A stretch of 37,689 nt of DNA from DAIDKA01 sp036521075 (GTDB lineage: Bacteria; Pseudomonadota; Gammaproteobacteria; Steroidobacterales; Steroidobacteraceae), in the NCBI GenBank assembly GCA_036521075.1, contig DATDIL010000097.1, forward strand, positions 1 to 37,689, written 5' to 3'. Positions 8,198 through 16,550 of the stretch are shown one piece after another (position 1 is the first letter of the stretch; each line of letters begins with the position of its first letter). The notes under the pieces are model-generated. The model was not told the DNA's origin and searched no databases. It was given only the letters and a program-made list of their open reading frames with translations. Position numbers and translations under genes: made by a program.

Positions 8198-9481
8198 ATG
8201 GATGCCGTTCAGACCCATGCGGTGCACAGCCCGCAAACGCCGACAAACCGGGCGCTGATGCTGGCCGCTATCGTCGTCGTTTTCGGGGTGCTGGCGACCT
8301 CGCTGCCGCAGACTCAGGTTTTAGGGGTGGTTCCGATCCGGAACCTGCTCAAGAACGCCATGCACGCCAGCCGCGAGTCGAGCGCGGCCTTCGTCTTCTG
8401 GGTGACCCTGCCGTGGTACTTCAAGCCCCTGGTCGGCATGGTGCAGGACGTGTTTCCCCTCTGGGGCAGCCGGCGCAAGAGTTACATGCTGGTCGGCAGC
8501 GTGCTGTCGACGGTCGCATGGCTGGCGCTTGACTTCACACCCCGTGAATATCACCCCTTCCTCATTACGTGTTTCGCAATCAACTTCGCCATGATGCTCA
8601 CGCTCACGGCAGTGGGCGGGTACATGGTGGAAATGGCCGGCGCCAGCGCCAGCTCCGGGCGCCTCACCTCGGTGAACAATGTGGTGATACAGGCCACCTC
8701 GATTGTGGCCGGCGTTGCGGGCGGATATCTCGCCGGCATCGATTTCATCTGGACTCCGATTGCCTGCGGCATCATCACGTTTGTGCTGGTGCCGGTGGCA
8801 TTATGGTGTCTGAAAGAGCCGCGGACTATTACAAGAACCGGGGCTGAGGTTTTCACCGCGGCGGGAGGAAAACTGGCGCAGCTGGGCAAGGCCCGGGCCT
8901 TGTGGCTGGCGGCCGCGGTCGCCTTCCTGTTCTATTTTTCCCCGGGTATCCAGACGGCCCAGTTCTATGCGCAGCAGAATGATCTGCACCTGAGCACGCA
9001 GCAGCAGGGGAACCTGATCTCCATGGGCGCTACGTTTGGCGTGCTGGGCGCTGTGCTGTATGGTGCCTTCGCCGCCAAGCGCTTCACGCTGCGGCATCTG
9101 CTGGTGGGCTGCATCCTGATCGGTGCCGGTTCCCAGGCAGCCTATGTGTTCTACAACTCATATGCCGGCGCACGCTTCATAGACAGCTTCAATGGCTTCG
9201 GCTTTACGCTCGCCGAAGTCGCCATGATGCACGTGGCTGTTCGCGCCACGCCGGCCGGCTGTGAGGCGCTCGGTTTTGCCATCCTGATGGCGGTGCGCAA
9301 TATGGGATTTTTTGGCGGGGACTGGCTGGGGGCAGCACTGCAGGACCATTTTCACTTGAGTTTCCATACTCTCGCGGCCATCAATGGCGCCGGTTCGCTG
9401 CTCGCCATTCCCGTGGTACTGCTGATGCCCGCCGCCGTGGTGGTGTGCCGCGACGGACAGAAAGTCGATGACACCGGCTGA
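8198..9481 (+). CDS. MFS transporter (BT1/folate-biopterin-like)
   Basis: A 427-aa integral membrane protein with about 12 hydrophobic segments. Early residues PWYFKPLVGMVQDVFPLWGSRRKSY match the cytoplasmic loop 2-3 region of BT1-type MFS carriers (KPLxGxxSD-like, followed by RRR/KSY). A long acidic-poor central loop (about 207-225) separates the two halves. The substrate is unknown; BT1 relatives move folates and pterins in protozoa and plants, while bacterial members are mostly uncharacterised. The ATG at 8198 was chosen because the next frame-compatible Met is within the first helices. It is 48 bases upstream of the isocitrate dehydrogenase gene on the same strand. Confidence 0.83.
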   Translation: MDAVQTHAVHSPQTPTNRALMLAAIVVVFGVLATSLPQTQVLGVVPIRNLLKNAMHASRESSAAFVFWVTLPWYFKPLVGMVQDVFPLWGSRRKSYMLVGSVLSTVAWLALDFTPREYHPFLITCFAINFAMMLTLTAVGGYMVEMAGASASSGRLTSVNNVVIQATSIVAGVAGGYLAGIDFIWTPIACGIITFVLVPVALWCLKEPRTITRTGAEVFTAAGGKLAQLGKARALWLAAAVAFLFYFSPGIQTAQFYAQQNDLHLSTQQQGNLISMGATFGVLGAVLYGAFAAKRFTLRHLLVGCILIGAGSQAAYVFYNSYAGARFIDSFNGFGFTLAEVAMMHVAVRATPAGCEALGFAILMAVRNMGFFGGDWLGAALQDHFHLSFHTLAAINGAGSLLAIPVVLLMPAAVVVCRDGQKVDDTG

Positions 9482-9529
9482 TATAGTTCGCGGTTTGCCC
9501 TTTCTTTGCAACTCAATCCCGGAATTGAA

Positions 9530-11755
9530 ATGACCACCGCCAAGATCATCTATACGCTGACCGACGAGGCGCCCGCACTGGCGACCTATTCGCTGCTGCC
9601 GATCGTGCAGGCCTTCACCCGCAGCGCGGGGATCGCCGTGGAGACTCGTGACATCTCCCTGGCCGGACGGGTCATTGCGAACTTTCCGGACGATCTGTCC
9701 GCGCAGCAGCGCCAGTGCGACGATCTGACCGAACTGGGGGAGCTGGCGCAGACGCCCGCAGCCAACATCATCAAGCTGCCAAATATTTCGGCCTCCCTCC
9801 CGCAGCTGCAAGCCGCGATCAAGGAACTGAACGCACAGGGCTATCGCATTCCGGACTATCCCGAGGATCCCAAGGATGATGCGCAGAAAAAGCTCAAGAC
9901 GCGCTTCGCCAAGGTGCTGGGCAGCGCCGTCAATCCGGTGCTGCGTGAGGGCAATTCGGACCGGCGCGTGGCAAATGCGGTAAAGCATTATGCGAAGACC
10001 CATCCGCACTCCATGGGCGCGTGGAAATCCGATTCACCCACCCACGTCGCGAGCATGAGCAGCGGTGATTTTTACGGCAATGAACAGGCGGCGCTGATCG
10101 GCCAGCCCGGAACCGTGCGCATCGAACTGACCGATGCCGGCGGCAAGGTCACCGTGCTCAAAGCCGGGATCAAGGTGCAGGCGGCCGAACTCATCAGCGC
10201 GACCTTCATGCAGGTGGCCACGCTGCACGAGTTCTATGAGACACAGATCCAGGACGCGAAGGCCAAAGGGCTGTTGCTGTCGCTGCATCTGAAAGCCACC
10301 ATGATGAAGGTGTCCGACCCCATCATGTTCGGCCACGCCGTCAGCGTGTACTACAAGGATGCCTTCGCGAAATACGCGGCACTGTTCGGTCAGCTGGGCA
10401 TCGATCCGGACAATGGCATTGGCGATGTGTACTCGAAGATCCGGTCCCTGCCGGCGCAGCAGCAGGCGCAGGTGGAGGCGGACCTTGCGGCCGTCTATCA
10501 GTCACGACCGCCGCTTGCGATGGTGGACTCGGACAAGGGCATCACCAACCTGCATGTGCCCAGCGACGTCATCATTGATGCGAGCATGCCGGCCGCGATT
10601 CGCACCTCGGGTCGCATGTGGGGTCCGGACGGCAAGGCACATGACATGAAAGCGATGATTCCGGATCGCTGCTATGCGGGCGTGTACCAAGCGGTCATCG
10701 ATGATTGTCGCCAGCATGGCGCCTACGACGTGCCGACCATGGGCAATGTCAGCAACGTTGGCCTGATGGCGCAGGCGGCCGAGGAATACGGCTCGCACGA
10801 TAAGACTTTCAAGCTCGCCAGCGACGGGGTGGTGCGCGTCATCGACGCCCACGGTCAGGTGCTGACCGAGCACGGGGTGTCAAAGGGTGACATCTGGCGC
10901 ATGTGCCAAACCAAGGATCTGCCCATCCGCGATTGGGTGAAGCTCGGCGTGAAGCGTGCCCGGGCTACCGGCCAGGCCGCAATCTTCTGGCTGGATGAAC
11001 AGCGCGCCTATGACCGACGGCTCATCGAAAAGGTGAAGACCTGCCTGAAGGACCACGACACCCAGGGACTGGATATTCGTATCCTGGCACCGGTGGCCGC
11101 GGCCACCGCGACCATGCAGCGCGTGCGCGCGGGGCAGGACACCATTTCGGTGACGGGCAATGTGTTGCGCGATTACCTGACCGACCTGTTCCCGATCCTG
11201 GAGCTGGGTACCAGCGCCAAGATGCTCTCCATCGTGCCGTTGCTGGCCGGTGGCGGCATGTATGAGACCGGCGCCGGCGGCTCGGCCCCGAAGCATGTCC
11301 AGCAGTTCCTGGAAGAGGGGCATTTGCGTTGGGATTCGCTGGGCGAATTCCTGGCCATTCAGGTCTCCATCGAGGACCTAGCGGGAAAGAGCGGCAACAA
11401 GGCGGCGCTCTGCCTTGCCAAGACACTGGATGCCGCAAACGGCATGTTCCTGGACAACGACAGGTCACCGCAGCGCAAGGCCGGCCAACTCGACAACCGC
11501 GGCAGCCACTTCTACCTGGCATTGTATTGGGCGCAGGCTCTCGCGGCGCAGACCGACGATGCGGGCATGCGTGCCAGGTTCGCGACGGTCGCTGCGCAGC
11601 TGACGCGCGCGGAAGCGCGGATCGTGGGCGAACTGAATGCGGCGCAGGGCAAGCCGGTCGACATTGGGGGCTACTACCACCCCGATTCGGGCAAGTGTGG
11701 CGCCGCCATGCGACCCAGCGGCACCTTCAACCGCATCCTCGCCACTTTGGACTAG
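9530..11755 (+). CDS. icd: NADP-dependent isocitrate dehydrogenase, monomeric type
   Basis: A 741-aa enzyme converting isocitrate and NADP+ to 2-oxoglutarate, CO2 and NADPH in the TCA cycle. The residue numbers coincide with those known for the Azotobacter vinelandii enzyme: K255 and Y420 (catalysis), D350, D548 and D552 (metal/isocitrate), and H589, R600 and R649 (NADP 2'-phosphate recognition) are all present, so it should be active and NADP-specific. The GGGMYETGAGGSAPKH motif (about 574-589) is diagnostic. The start at 9530 gives the conserved MTTAKIIYT N-terminus; the longer frame adds 8 unconserved residues. This class is unrelated in sequence to dimeric Icd of E. coli. The gene is followed after 26 bases by an alpha/beta hydrolase. 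Confidence 0.97.
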   Translation: MTTAKIIYTLTDEAPALATYSLLPIVQAFTRSAGIAVETRDISLAGRVIANFPDDLSAQQRQCDDLTELGELAQTPAANIIKLPNISASLPQLQAAIKELNAQGYRIPDYPEDPKDDAQKKLKTRFAKVLGSAVNPVLREGNSDRRVANAVKHYAKTHPHSMGAWKSDSPTHVASMSSGDFYGNEQAALIGQPGTVRIELTDAGGKVTVLKAGIKVQAAELISATFMQVATLHEFYETQIQDAKAKGLLLSLHLKATMMKVSDPIMFGHAVSVYYKDAFAKYAALFGQLGIDPDNGIGDVYSKIRSLPAQQQAQVEADLAAVYQSRPPLAMVDSDKGITNLHVPSDVIIDASMPAAIRTSGRMWGPDGKAHDMKAMIPDRCYAGVYQAVIDDCRQHGAYDVPTMGNVSNVGLMAQAAEEYGSHDKTFKLASDGVVRVIDAHGQVLTEHGVSKGDIWRMCQTKDLPIRDWVKLGVKRARATGQAAIFWLDEQRAYDRRLIEKVKTCLKDHDTQGLDIRILAPVAAATATMQRVRAGQDTISVTGNVLRDYLTDLFPILELGTSAKMLSIVPLLAGGGMYETGAGGSAPKHVQQFLEEGHLRWDSLGEFLAIQVSIEDLAGKSGNKAALCLAKTLDAANGMFLDNDRSPQRKAGQLDNRGSHFYLALYWAQALAAQTDDAGMRARFATVAAQLTRAEARIVGELNAAQGKPVDIGGYYHPDSGKCGAAMRPSGTFNRILATLD

Positions 11756-11781
11756 CGCACAGTACGTACCCGGAGGGTGCG

Positions 11782-12519
11782 ATGGCGGAAGATGAATCCG
11801 TGTTGAGCCGCAACGCCGAGCCGGCGGACCGCACGCTCGCCTATGGCGAGGAGCCTGATCAGAACATCGAGGTTCGCGATGGCCGCGACGGCGCTGCCCA
11901 GCGGCCGCTGCTCATCCTCCTTCACGGTGGGTACTGGCGCCCGGACATAGACCGCCGGCACATGAGGCCCATGGCGCAAGCCCTTGCGGCGGCGGGTTGG
12001 ACCGTCGCGCTGCCCGAGTACGCCCGGGTGGCGCAGAACCCGGCACCGATGCTCGCGGACCTGACACGGGTACTGACCCAATCACCCCCGCACATCGCCC
12101 GGCATAATGGCGGCGTGATCCTTATCGGACATTCGGCCGGAGGGCACCTGGCCTTGTGGGCCAGCGCGGCGCGGATCTGTCCGACTCTGGTCGGAACCAT
12201 GGCCTTGGCGCCGGTCGCGGATCTGCTGCTGGCCCATGAACTGGGCCTCGGGAGTGGCGCCGTCCTGCGGTTTCTGGGCTGCGAGCCGGTCAGCCGACCC
12301 GACCTTGATCCGCGGCAGATGTCGGCGCCGGTGACCCCGACGATCATCGTTCACGGCACCGAGGATGTGATGGTGCCCTCGCTCATCAGCGAATCCTATG
12401 TGGCGGCGCATTCGACGGTGACCCTGATTCGCGTGGCCGGCGCGGGACACTTTGCCCTCATCGATCCGCAGGCGCAGGCCTGGCCCATCGTCATGGAACA
12501 GCTGGCCCGGCTTGACTGA
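11782..12519 (+). CDS. Alpha/beta hydrolase, kynurenine-formamidase/esterase-like
   Basis: A 245-aa soluble hydrolase. The oxyanion-hole motif HGGYW (about 54-58) is typical of the esterase/lipase and BD-FAE/kynurenine formamidase branch. The nucleophile elbow is GHSAGG (about 117-122), the acid is in GTEDVMV (about 195), and the catalytic His is in GAGHFAL (about 223). The substrate is uncertain; arylformamidase (tryptophan catabolism) is one possibility, but no other kynurenine genes are nearby. A strong ribosome binding site, GGAGGG at 11772-11777, fixes the start. It lies 26 bases after icd on the same strand and converges on 12524 with a 4-base gap. Confidence 0.85.
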   Translation: MAEDESVLSRNAEPADRTLAYGEEPDQNIEVRDGRDGAAQRPLLILLHGGYWRPDIDRRHMRPMAQALAAAGWTVALPEYARVAQNPAPMLADLTRVLTQSPPHIARHNGGVILIGHSAGGHLALWASAARICPTLVGTMALAPVADLLLAHELGLGSGAVLRFLGCEPVSRPDLDPRQMSAPVTPTIIVHGTEDVMVPSLISESYVAAHSTVTLIRVAGAGHFALIDPQAQAWPIVMEQLARLD

Positions 12520-12523
12520 TGGC

Positions 12524-13468
12524 TTACTTCTCCCAACCGGTCTTCGAGTCATACGGCGCCATGAAGCCCATCGCCTCGATCTCATGGATCCTGCCGCCGC
12601 TGACCTTGAATATATGGGCCGCGGGCAGATCGAAGGGTTTGAATTTCATCGGCACCCGGGTGACGCCCGGATAGCCGACGATGTCTACGTGATCTTCCTT
12701 CATGGGCTGCCGGAACTGGGACAGGCCGAACACCAGACCCGTCTCGGTATCCGCAATCCACACGCGGCGCGGCTCGATGCGCTTGATGTAACTCATCACC
12801 TTGGTGTCGAGCTGCGTGGCGCAGCCCAGTTTCGGGGAACCCGGGGGCGCGCCCATCAAGGCGTTTCCGGTGGTGATCATGCCGTTTTCGTGGCGTTCGC
12901 AATCCTGCGCAAACGGTGACAGGGAGCCATCACCCTTGACCAGCGCCTCGTAGTAGGTTGCGCCGATCTTCAGCAGCTGCGCGTGGCTGCTGCGCTCATC
13001 CTTGGGCACCACCGCCAGCAGTCCGGCGCGCGGCGTGTGCAGGTTCGCGAGCATGGTGGGGCGCAGGTTCGCGGCAATCAGATGTTCGGCCTCGACGATT
13101 TCGCCGTGGCGCACCTTCAGGCGCAGTGCCAGCTCAATGGGTTTGCCGCCGGCCTTCATCATGCCGATGAATCCGACTTGCTCGGAGACCGGATCGGGTA
13201 CGTAGACCGCGAAGGTCGTCGGCACTTCGCTGGCCGTTTTCCACAGCCCCTCGCCGGGCTTCATCGGGGTGATGTTCTCCACGAACTTCACATCCGCCGC
13301 CAGCGGCACCTTGGACGGATCGTGGGCGACCAGGGCTGCCAGGTATGAATTGGCAAGATCCTTCAGGCAGGCCCGATTGCAGGGGTCGGGTGCACGCGCG
13401 GCGGCAGCAGTTGCCACGAAGCCCACACTCAGCGCGGCCAACAGGCCGACGCGAATTTTCAGTGCCAT
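12524..13468 (-). CDS. Secreted protein of unknown function (NTF2/SnoaL-like repeats suspected)
   Basis: A 314-aa exported protein: signal peptide of about 24 residues (ending TAAAARA), then CNRACLKDLANSYLAALVAHD with two Cys four residues apart. The opening helix plus LPLAADVKFVEN and GEGLWKTA resembles cone-shaped NTF2/SnoaL-like domains; a related pattern appears to recur in the second half (YYEALVKGDGSLSPFAQDC onward, closing with FKVSGGRIHEIEAMG). Catalytic residues are not evident. The ATG at 13468 is preferred because GGGGG sits 8 bases upstream; the ATG at 13474 would be only 2 bases away from it. It lies 51 bases after CorA on the same strand and may be the last gene of the efflux operon. 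Confidence 0.75.
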   Translation of the reverse strand: MALKIRVGLLAALSVGFVATAAAARAPDPCNRACLKDLANSYLAALVAHDPSKVPLAADVKFVENITPMKPGEGLWKTASEVPTTFAVYVPDPVSEQVGFIGMMKAGGKPIELALRLKVRHGEIVEAEHLIAANLRPTMLANLHTPRAGLLAVVPKDERSSHAQLLKIGATYYEALVKGDGSLSPFAQDCERHENGMITTGNALMGAPPGSPKLGCATQLDTKVMSYIKRIEPRRVWIADTETGLVFGLSQFRQPMKEDHVDIVGYPGVTRVPMKFKPFDLPAAHIFKVSGGRIHEIEAMGFMAPYDSKTGWEK

Positions 13469-13519
13469 TGCCATTACCCCCTACTTGAAGTTGCACAGTT
13501 TACTGGCCCGGGCAGCTCT

Positions 13520-14476
13520 TCACCACCATTTGCGCCACTTGAACCAGAGTATGGGCAGGATGATGCTCAGCGCGATCACCCCAAGGCCGTACTGATAGCC
13601 GTATTTCCACCCGTATTCGGGAATGTTGTGGAAGTTCATGCCATAAATGCTGGCAATCAGCGTCGGCGGGACGCCGACCACCGAGACGATGGTCAGGACC
13701 TTGAAGATATCGTTCTGCTGGGTGTTGATGAAGCCCAGCACGGCATCCTGCAGAAATTGTGTCTTGCCGGAGAGATGATTCTCGTAGTCGCTCAAGGAGG
13801 CGAGATCATGACGCACCGTCTTCAGTCGCGCGCGCACGTCGGCCGTAAGCCACGAGGCCGTCTCGGTCGTGAAACCGGCAATGCGCCCGAGGCCCAGCAG
13901 GCTCTCACGGATCCGCGACAACAGTTCGCCGGTCTGGCCGACACCGATGAGGTTTTGCTGCATGGCGCTGTTGAAGCGTGACCGCGGCGCCAGTGGCTGG
14001 GCAGGTGAACCGAATATCCGCTGCGATACGCCGCCCAGGTCCGCGCTGATCTGCTCGAGCCGGTCGGCGGCGAAATCGACCATGGCCTCGAGCAGGCTGC
14101 CGAACACCGTGGCGCTGGTGCACGGCGCGTGATTGTTGAGTAGCGCGGCCTGCACATCCGGAAAAGCGTGAATGTCACAGTAACGAACCGTCACGAGGAT
14201 ATCCGGCGTCAGCACGAACCCCAACGGCAACGGACCGTTGGCGAAACGGTTGTCCTGCAGGCCCAGGGGCATCGACATCAGCAGTGTTTCACCCTCGACG
14301 CGCAGGCGGCTGGAGCTTTCGATCTCTGAAAGCTGTGCGTGGGTCGGAATGCGGATCCCATGTTCGCTCTCGACCAGCGCTTCCTCATCAGCCGTCGGTC
14401 GCTGCAGATCGATCCAGATGGGTCGGTGCGGTTTGGAATTCGCGTCCGTCGGGACGGGTGGATAAATGTTCAGCAT
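13520..14476 (-). CDS. CorA-family divalent cation channel
   Basis: A 318-aa protein with a large cytoplasmic N-terminal domain, a long helical stretch, and two C-terminal transmembrane helices (about 258-278 and 291-310). The selectivity motif GMN is present (279-281) in YGMNFHNIPE, and a basic tail ends the chain (FKWRKWW). Family members import Mg2+ (also Co2+/Ni2+) or export Zn2+ (ZntB); ZntB often has an altered GMN context, so Mg2+/Co2+ transport is more likely. It follows the sensor kinase by 10 bases on the same strand, so it is probably transcribed with the RND efflux operon. The start ATG lacks a strong ribosome binding site. Confidence 0.9.
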   Translation of the reverse strand: MLNIYPPVPTDANSKPHRPIWIDLQRPTADEEALVESEHGIRIPTHAQLSEIESSSRLRVEGETLLMSMPLGLQDNRFANGPLPLGFVLTPDILVTVRYCDIHAFPDVQAALLNNHAPCTSATVFGSLLEAMVDFAADRLEQISADLGGVSQRIFGSPAQPLAPRSRFNSAMQQNLIGVGQTGELLSRIRESLLGLGRIAGFTTETASWLTADVRARLKTVRHDLASLSDYENHLSGKTQFLQDAVLGFINTQQNDIFKVLTIVSVVGVPPTLIASIYGMNFHNIPEYGWKYGYQYGLGVIALSIILPILWFKWRKWW

Positions 14477-14486
14477 CCGCGACGGC

Positions 14487-15851
14487 CTACGCTTTGCTGG
14501 GAAAGTGAATCGTCGCGGTCAGTCCGGGCTGCTGATCGGCAAACTCCAAAGTGCCGCCGTGCAGGCGGGCGACGGCCTGCACCAGGCTCAGCCCCAGGCC
14601 CACGCCCGGTGTGCCACGACTGGCATCGCCGCGGAAGAAACGTTCGGTGGCGCGCGCACGCTGGTCGGCGGTCATTCCCGGACCGGTATCGCTGACCACG
14701 ATGCCCGCGACATCACCCGCCGGACGTACCGTGCTCACCGTCACCGATCCGCCTGGCGGGGTGTATTTGAGGGCATTGTCGATGAGATTGTTCACGGCCT
14801 GCGCGAGCAGTATCTGATCCCCAGCGGCGTGCACCGGACCGGCCTCGTCATGGAAGCTGAGCGTGATATCCCTGACCTCCGCCGCCGGCAGGTAGAACTC
14901 CACGACGTGGGCGCACAGTTCGCTCAACGCCACATCCACGAAGCAGGAGCGGCGCATGCCGGTGTCGATTTCGGCCAAGCGCAGCAGCGCGTTGAAGATG
15001 CTGATGACCCGATCCACATCGGCAACGGATGCCTCCACTTCCGCGAAGGCCTCCGCCGGTGGGGGCCGGGTCAAGGACAGCTCTTCGAGTCGCGAGCGCA
15101 GCTCCGTCAGCGGCGTGCGCAGATCGTGGGCAATGGCGTTGGACACATTGGCAATGCCATGCACCAGCTGCTCGATCTGTTCGAGCATGCGGTTGATCGT
15201 AACGCTCAGCGTATTGAGCTCATCGCTCCCGATGCCCGTCGGCAGGCGATGACTCAGTTCCCCCTGCATGATGGCCGAGACGGTCTGGCGGATGCTGTGG
15301 ATACGGAACAGCAGCGCGCGGCGGATCAGGATGCCACCGACCACGCCGGTCACCAGAAGTACCGCAATCGCGGCTCCCAGGCCGTACCAGAAGCGTGTCA
15401 TGACCGGCGCCAGTCGCGCGACATCGCGACCCACCAGCAGGTTGTAGCCGCCGGGCAGCTCGGTGCGCACCAGCGTCACCATGGTCGGACGGTGGTCCAG
15501 GTCAATGGGCGTGGTGTAACTGCCGGGCTTTGAAGGGACGCCGGCCGGCCAGGTGGGCACATTGCCCGCCAGCGGCTTCTGCCGGGCGTCGGTCAGCAGC
15601 AGGATGCGCTCCCCTGCAATCTGCAGACCCACGCGTTCGTTGATGAAGTCCGCCAGGCCGGCCGGACCCTTGCGGTTGAAGACCTCCGCGAGCCTTTGTG
15701 AATCCTCAGAGAGGATCTGCAGGCGCGTGTCATTGTCGGCAGCCCGCCAGGCCACGCCCAGCGGCAGGGCAAACAGCACCAGTGCCAGGATGCCCAGCAG
15801 TACGTAGCTTGCGGCAAGCGTCGTCGCCGATGAGCGTATGGCGAACGGCAC
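14487..15851 (-). CDS. Sensor histidine kinase of the efflux operon
   Basis: A 454-aa membrane kinase. TM1 is at about 11-33, a periplasmic sensor region at about 35-152, TM2 at about 155-177 and a HAMP domain at about 178-230; the phosphoacceptor H-box AIAHDLRTPLTEL has His at 242, followed by the N-box NNLIDNALKY, then DTGPGM and a GVGLGLSLV G-box of the HATPase domain. The first part of the periplasmic region includes ERVGLQIAGERILLLTDA. It should phosphorylate the regulator encoded 5 bases upstream. The start is a GTG; no better ATG is available near the first helix. The ligand is not predictable. Confidence 0.93.
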   Translation of the reverse strand: MPFAIRSSATTLAASYVLLGILALVLFALPLGVAWRAADNDTRLQILSEDSQRLAEVFNRKGPAGLADFINERVGLQIAGERILLLTDARQKPLAGNVPTWPAGVPSKPGSYTTPIDLDHRPTMVTLVRTELPGGYNLLVGRDVARLAPVMTRFWYGLGAAIAVLLVTGVVGGILIRRALLFRIHSIRQTVSAIMQGELSHRLPTGIGSDELNTLSVTINRMLEQIEQLVHGIANVSNAIAHDLRTPLTELRSRLEELSLTRPPPAEAFAEVEASVADVDRVISIFNALLRLAEIDTGMRRSCFVDVALSELCAHVVEFYLPAAEVRDITLSFHDEAGPVHAAGDQILLAQAVNNLIDNALKYTPPGGSVTVSTVRPAGDVAGIVVSDTGPGMTADQRARATERFFRGDASRGTPGVGLGLSLVQAVARLHGGTLEFADQQPGLTATIHFPSKA

Positions 15852-15856
15852 GACGG

Positions 15857-16534
15857 CTACTCGGCGCTCAACATGTAGCCGGCATTGCGCACCGTGCGCA
15901 GCAGCGAGCGTTCCGGTTCCGGTTCGATTTTCTGACGCAGCTTGCTGATATGCACGTCCACGACATTGGTCTGCGGGTCGAAATGATAATCCCAGACATT
16001 CTCGAGCAGCATGGTGCGGGTGACGACCTGGCCGGCGTGCCGCATGAGATATTCCAGCAGCTTGAATTCGCGCGGCTGCAGCAGGATCTGCCGGGTGCCG
16101 CGCAACACCTTGCGCGACAGCAGGTCCATGCGCAGGTCCGCCACCTCCAGGGTCGTGACCGTGCCGTCCTGGCGGGTGCGCCGCCCCAGGGCATCCAGTC
16201 GCGCCAGCAGCTCCCCGAAGGCAAACGGCTTGGTCAGGTAGTCATCGCCGCCTGCGCCCAGGCCCTTGATGCGTTCATCGACATCGGCGAGCGCACTCAA
16301 GATCAGGATGGGCGTCTGGTTGCCCGACTGACGCAGCGCGCTGATCAGCGACAATCCGTCGATATTTCCGGGCAGCATCCGGTCCATGATGATCACATCG
16401 TAACGCTCGCTGGCGGCCAGAAACAGGCCGTCGCGGCCATTGTCGGCATGATCGGCCGTATGCCCGGCCTCCTGCAGACCTTTGATGACGAAGCGCGTGA
16501 CGCGCTCATTGTCCTCCACCAGCAGCATCTTCAT
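15857..16534 (-). CDS. OmpR/PhoB-family response regulator
   Basis: A 225-aa two-domain regulator. The receiver domain starts MKMLLVEDNE with the acidic pocket at E7-D8, phosphoacceptor D51 (in DVIIMDRMLPG) and the conserved Lys in LTKPFAF near 101; a winged-helix DNA-binding domain follows (about 125-222), including REFKLLEYLMRHAGQVVTR and the recognition-helix stretch VDVHISKLRQKIE. It lies between the RND pump gene (16 bases) and the kinase gene (5 bases). The ATG at 16534 is chosen; the longer frame begins with TTG inside the pump gene and adds 11 unconserved residues. The GTTAA direct repeat at 22454-22468 is a candidate binding site. Confidence 0.94.
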   Translation of the reverse strand: MKMLLVEDNERVTRFVIKGLQEAGHTADHADNGRDGLFLAASERYDVIIMDRMLPGNIDGLSLISALRQSGNQTPILILSALADVDERIKGLGAGGDDYLTKPFAFGELLARLDALGRRTRQDGTVTTLEVADLRMDLLSRKVLRGTRQILLQPREFKLLEYLMRHAGQVVTRTMLLENVWDYHFDPQTNVVDVHISKLRQKIEPEPERSLLRTVRNAGYMLSAE

Positions 16535-16550
16535 GCGCGCGCCCGTTTCA

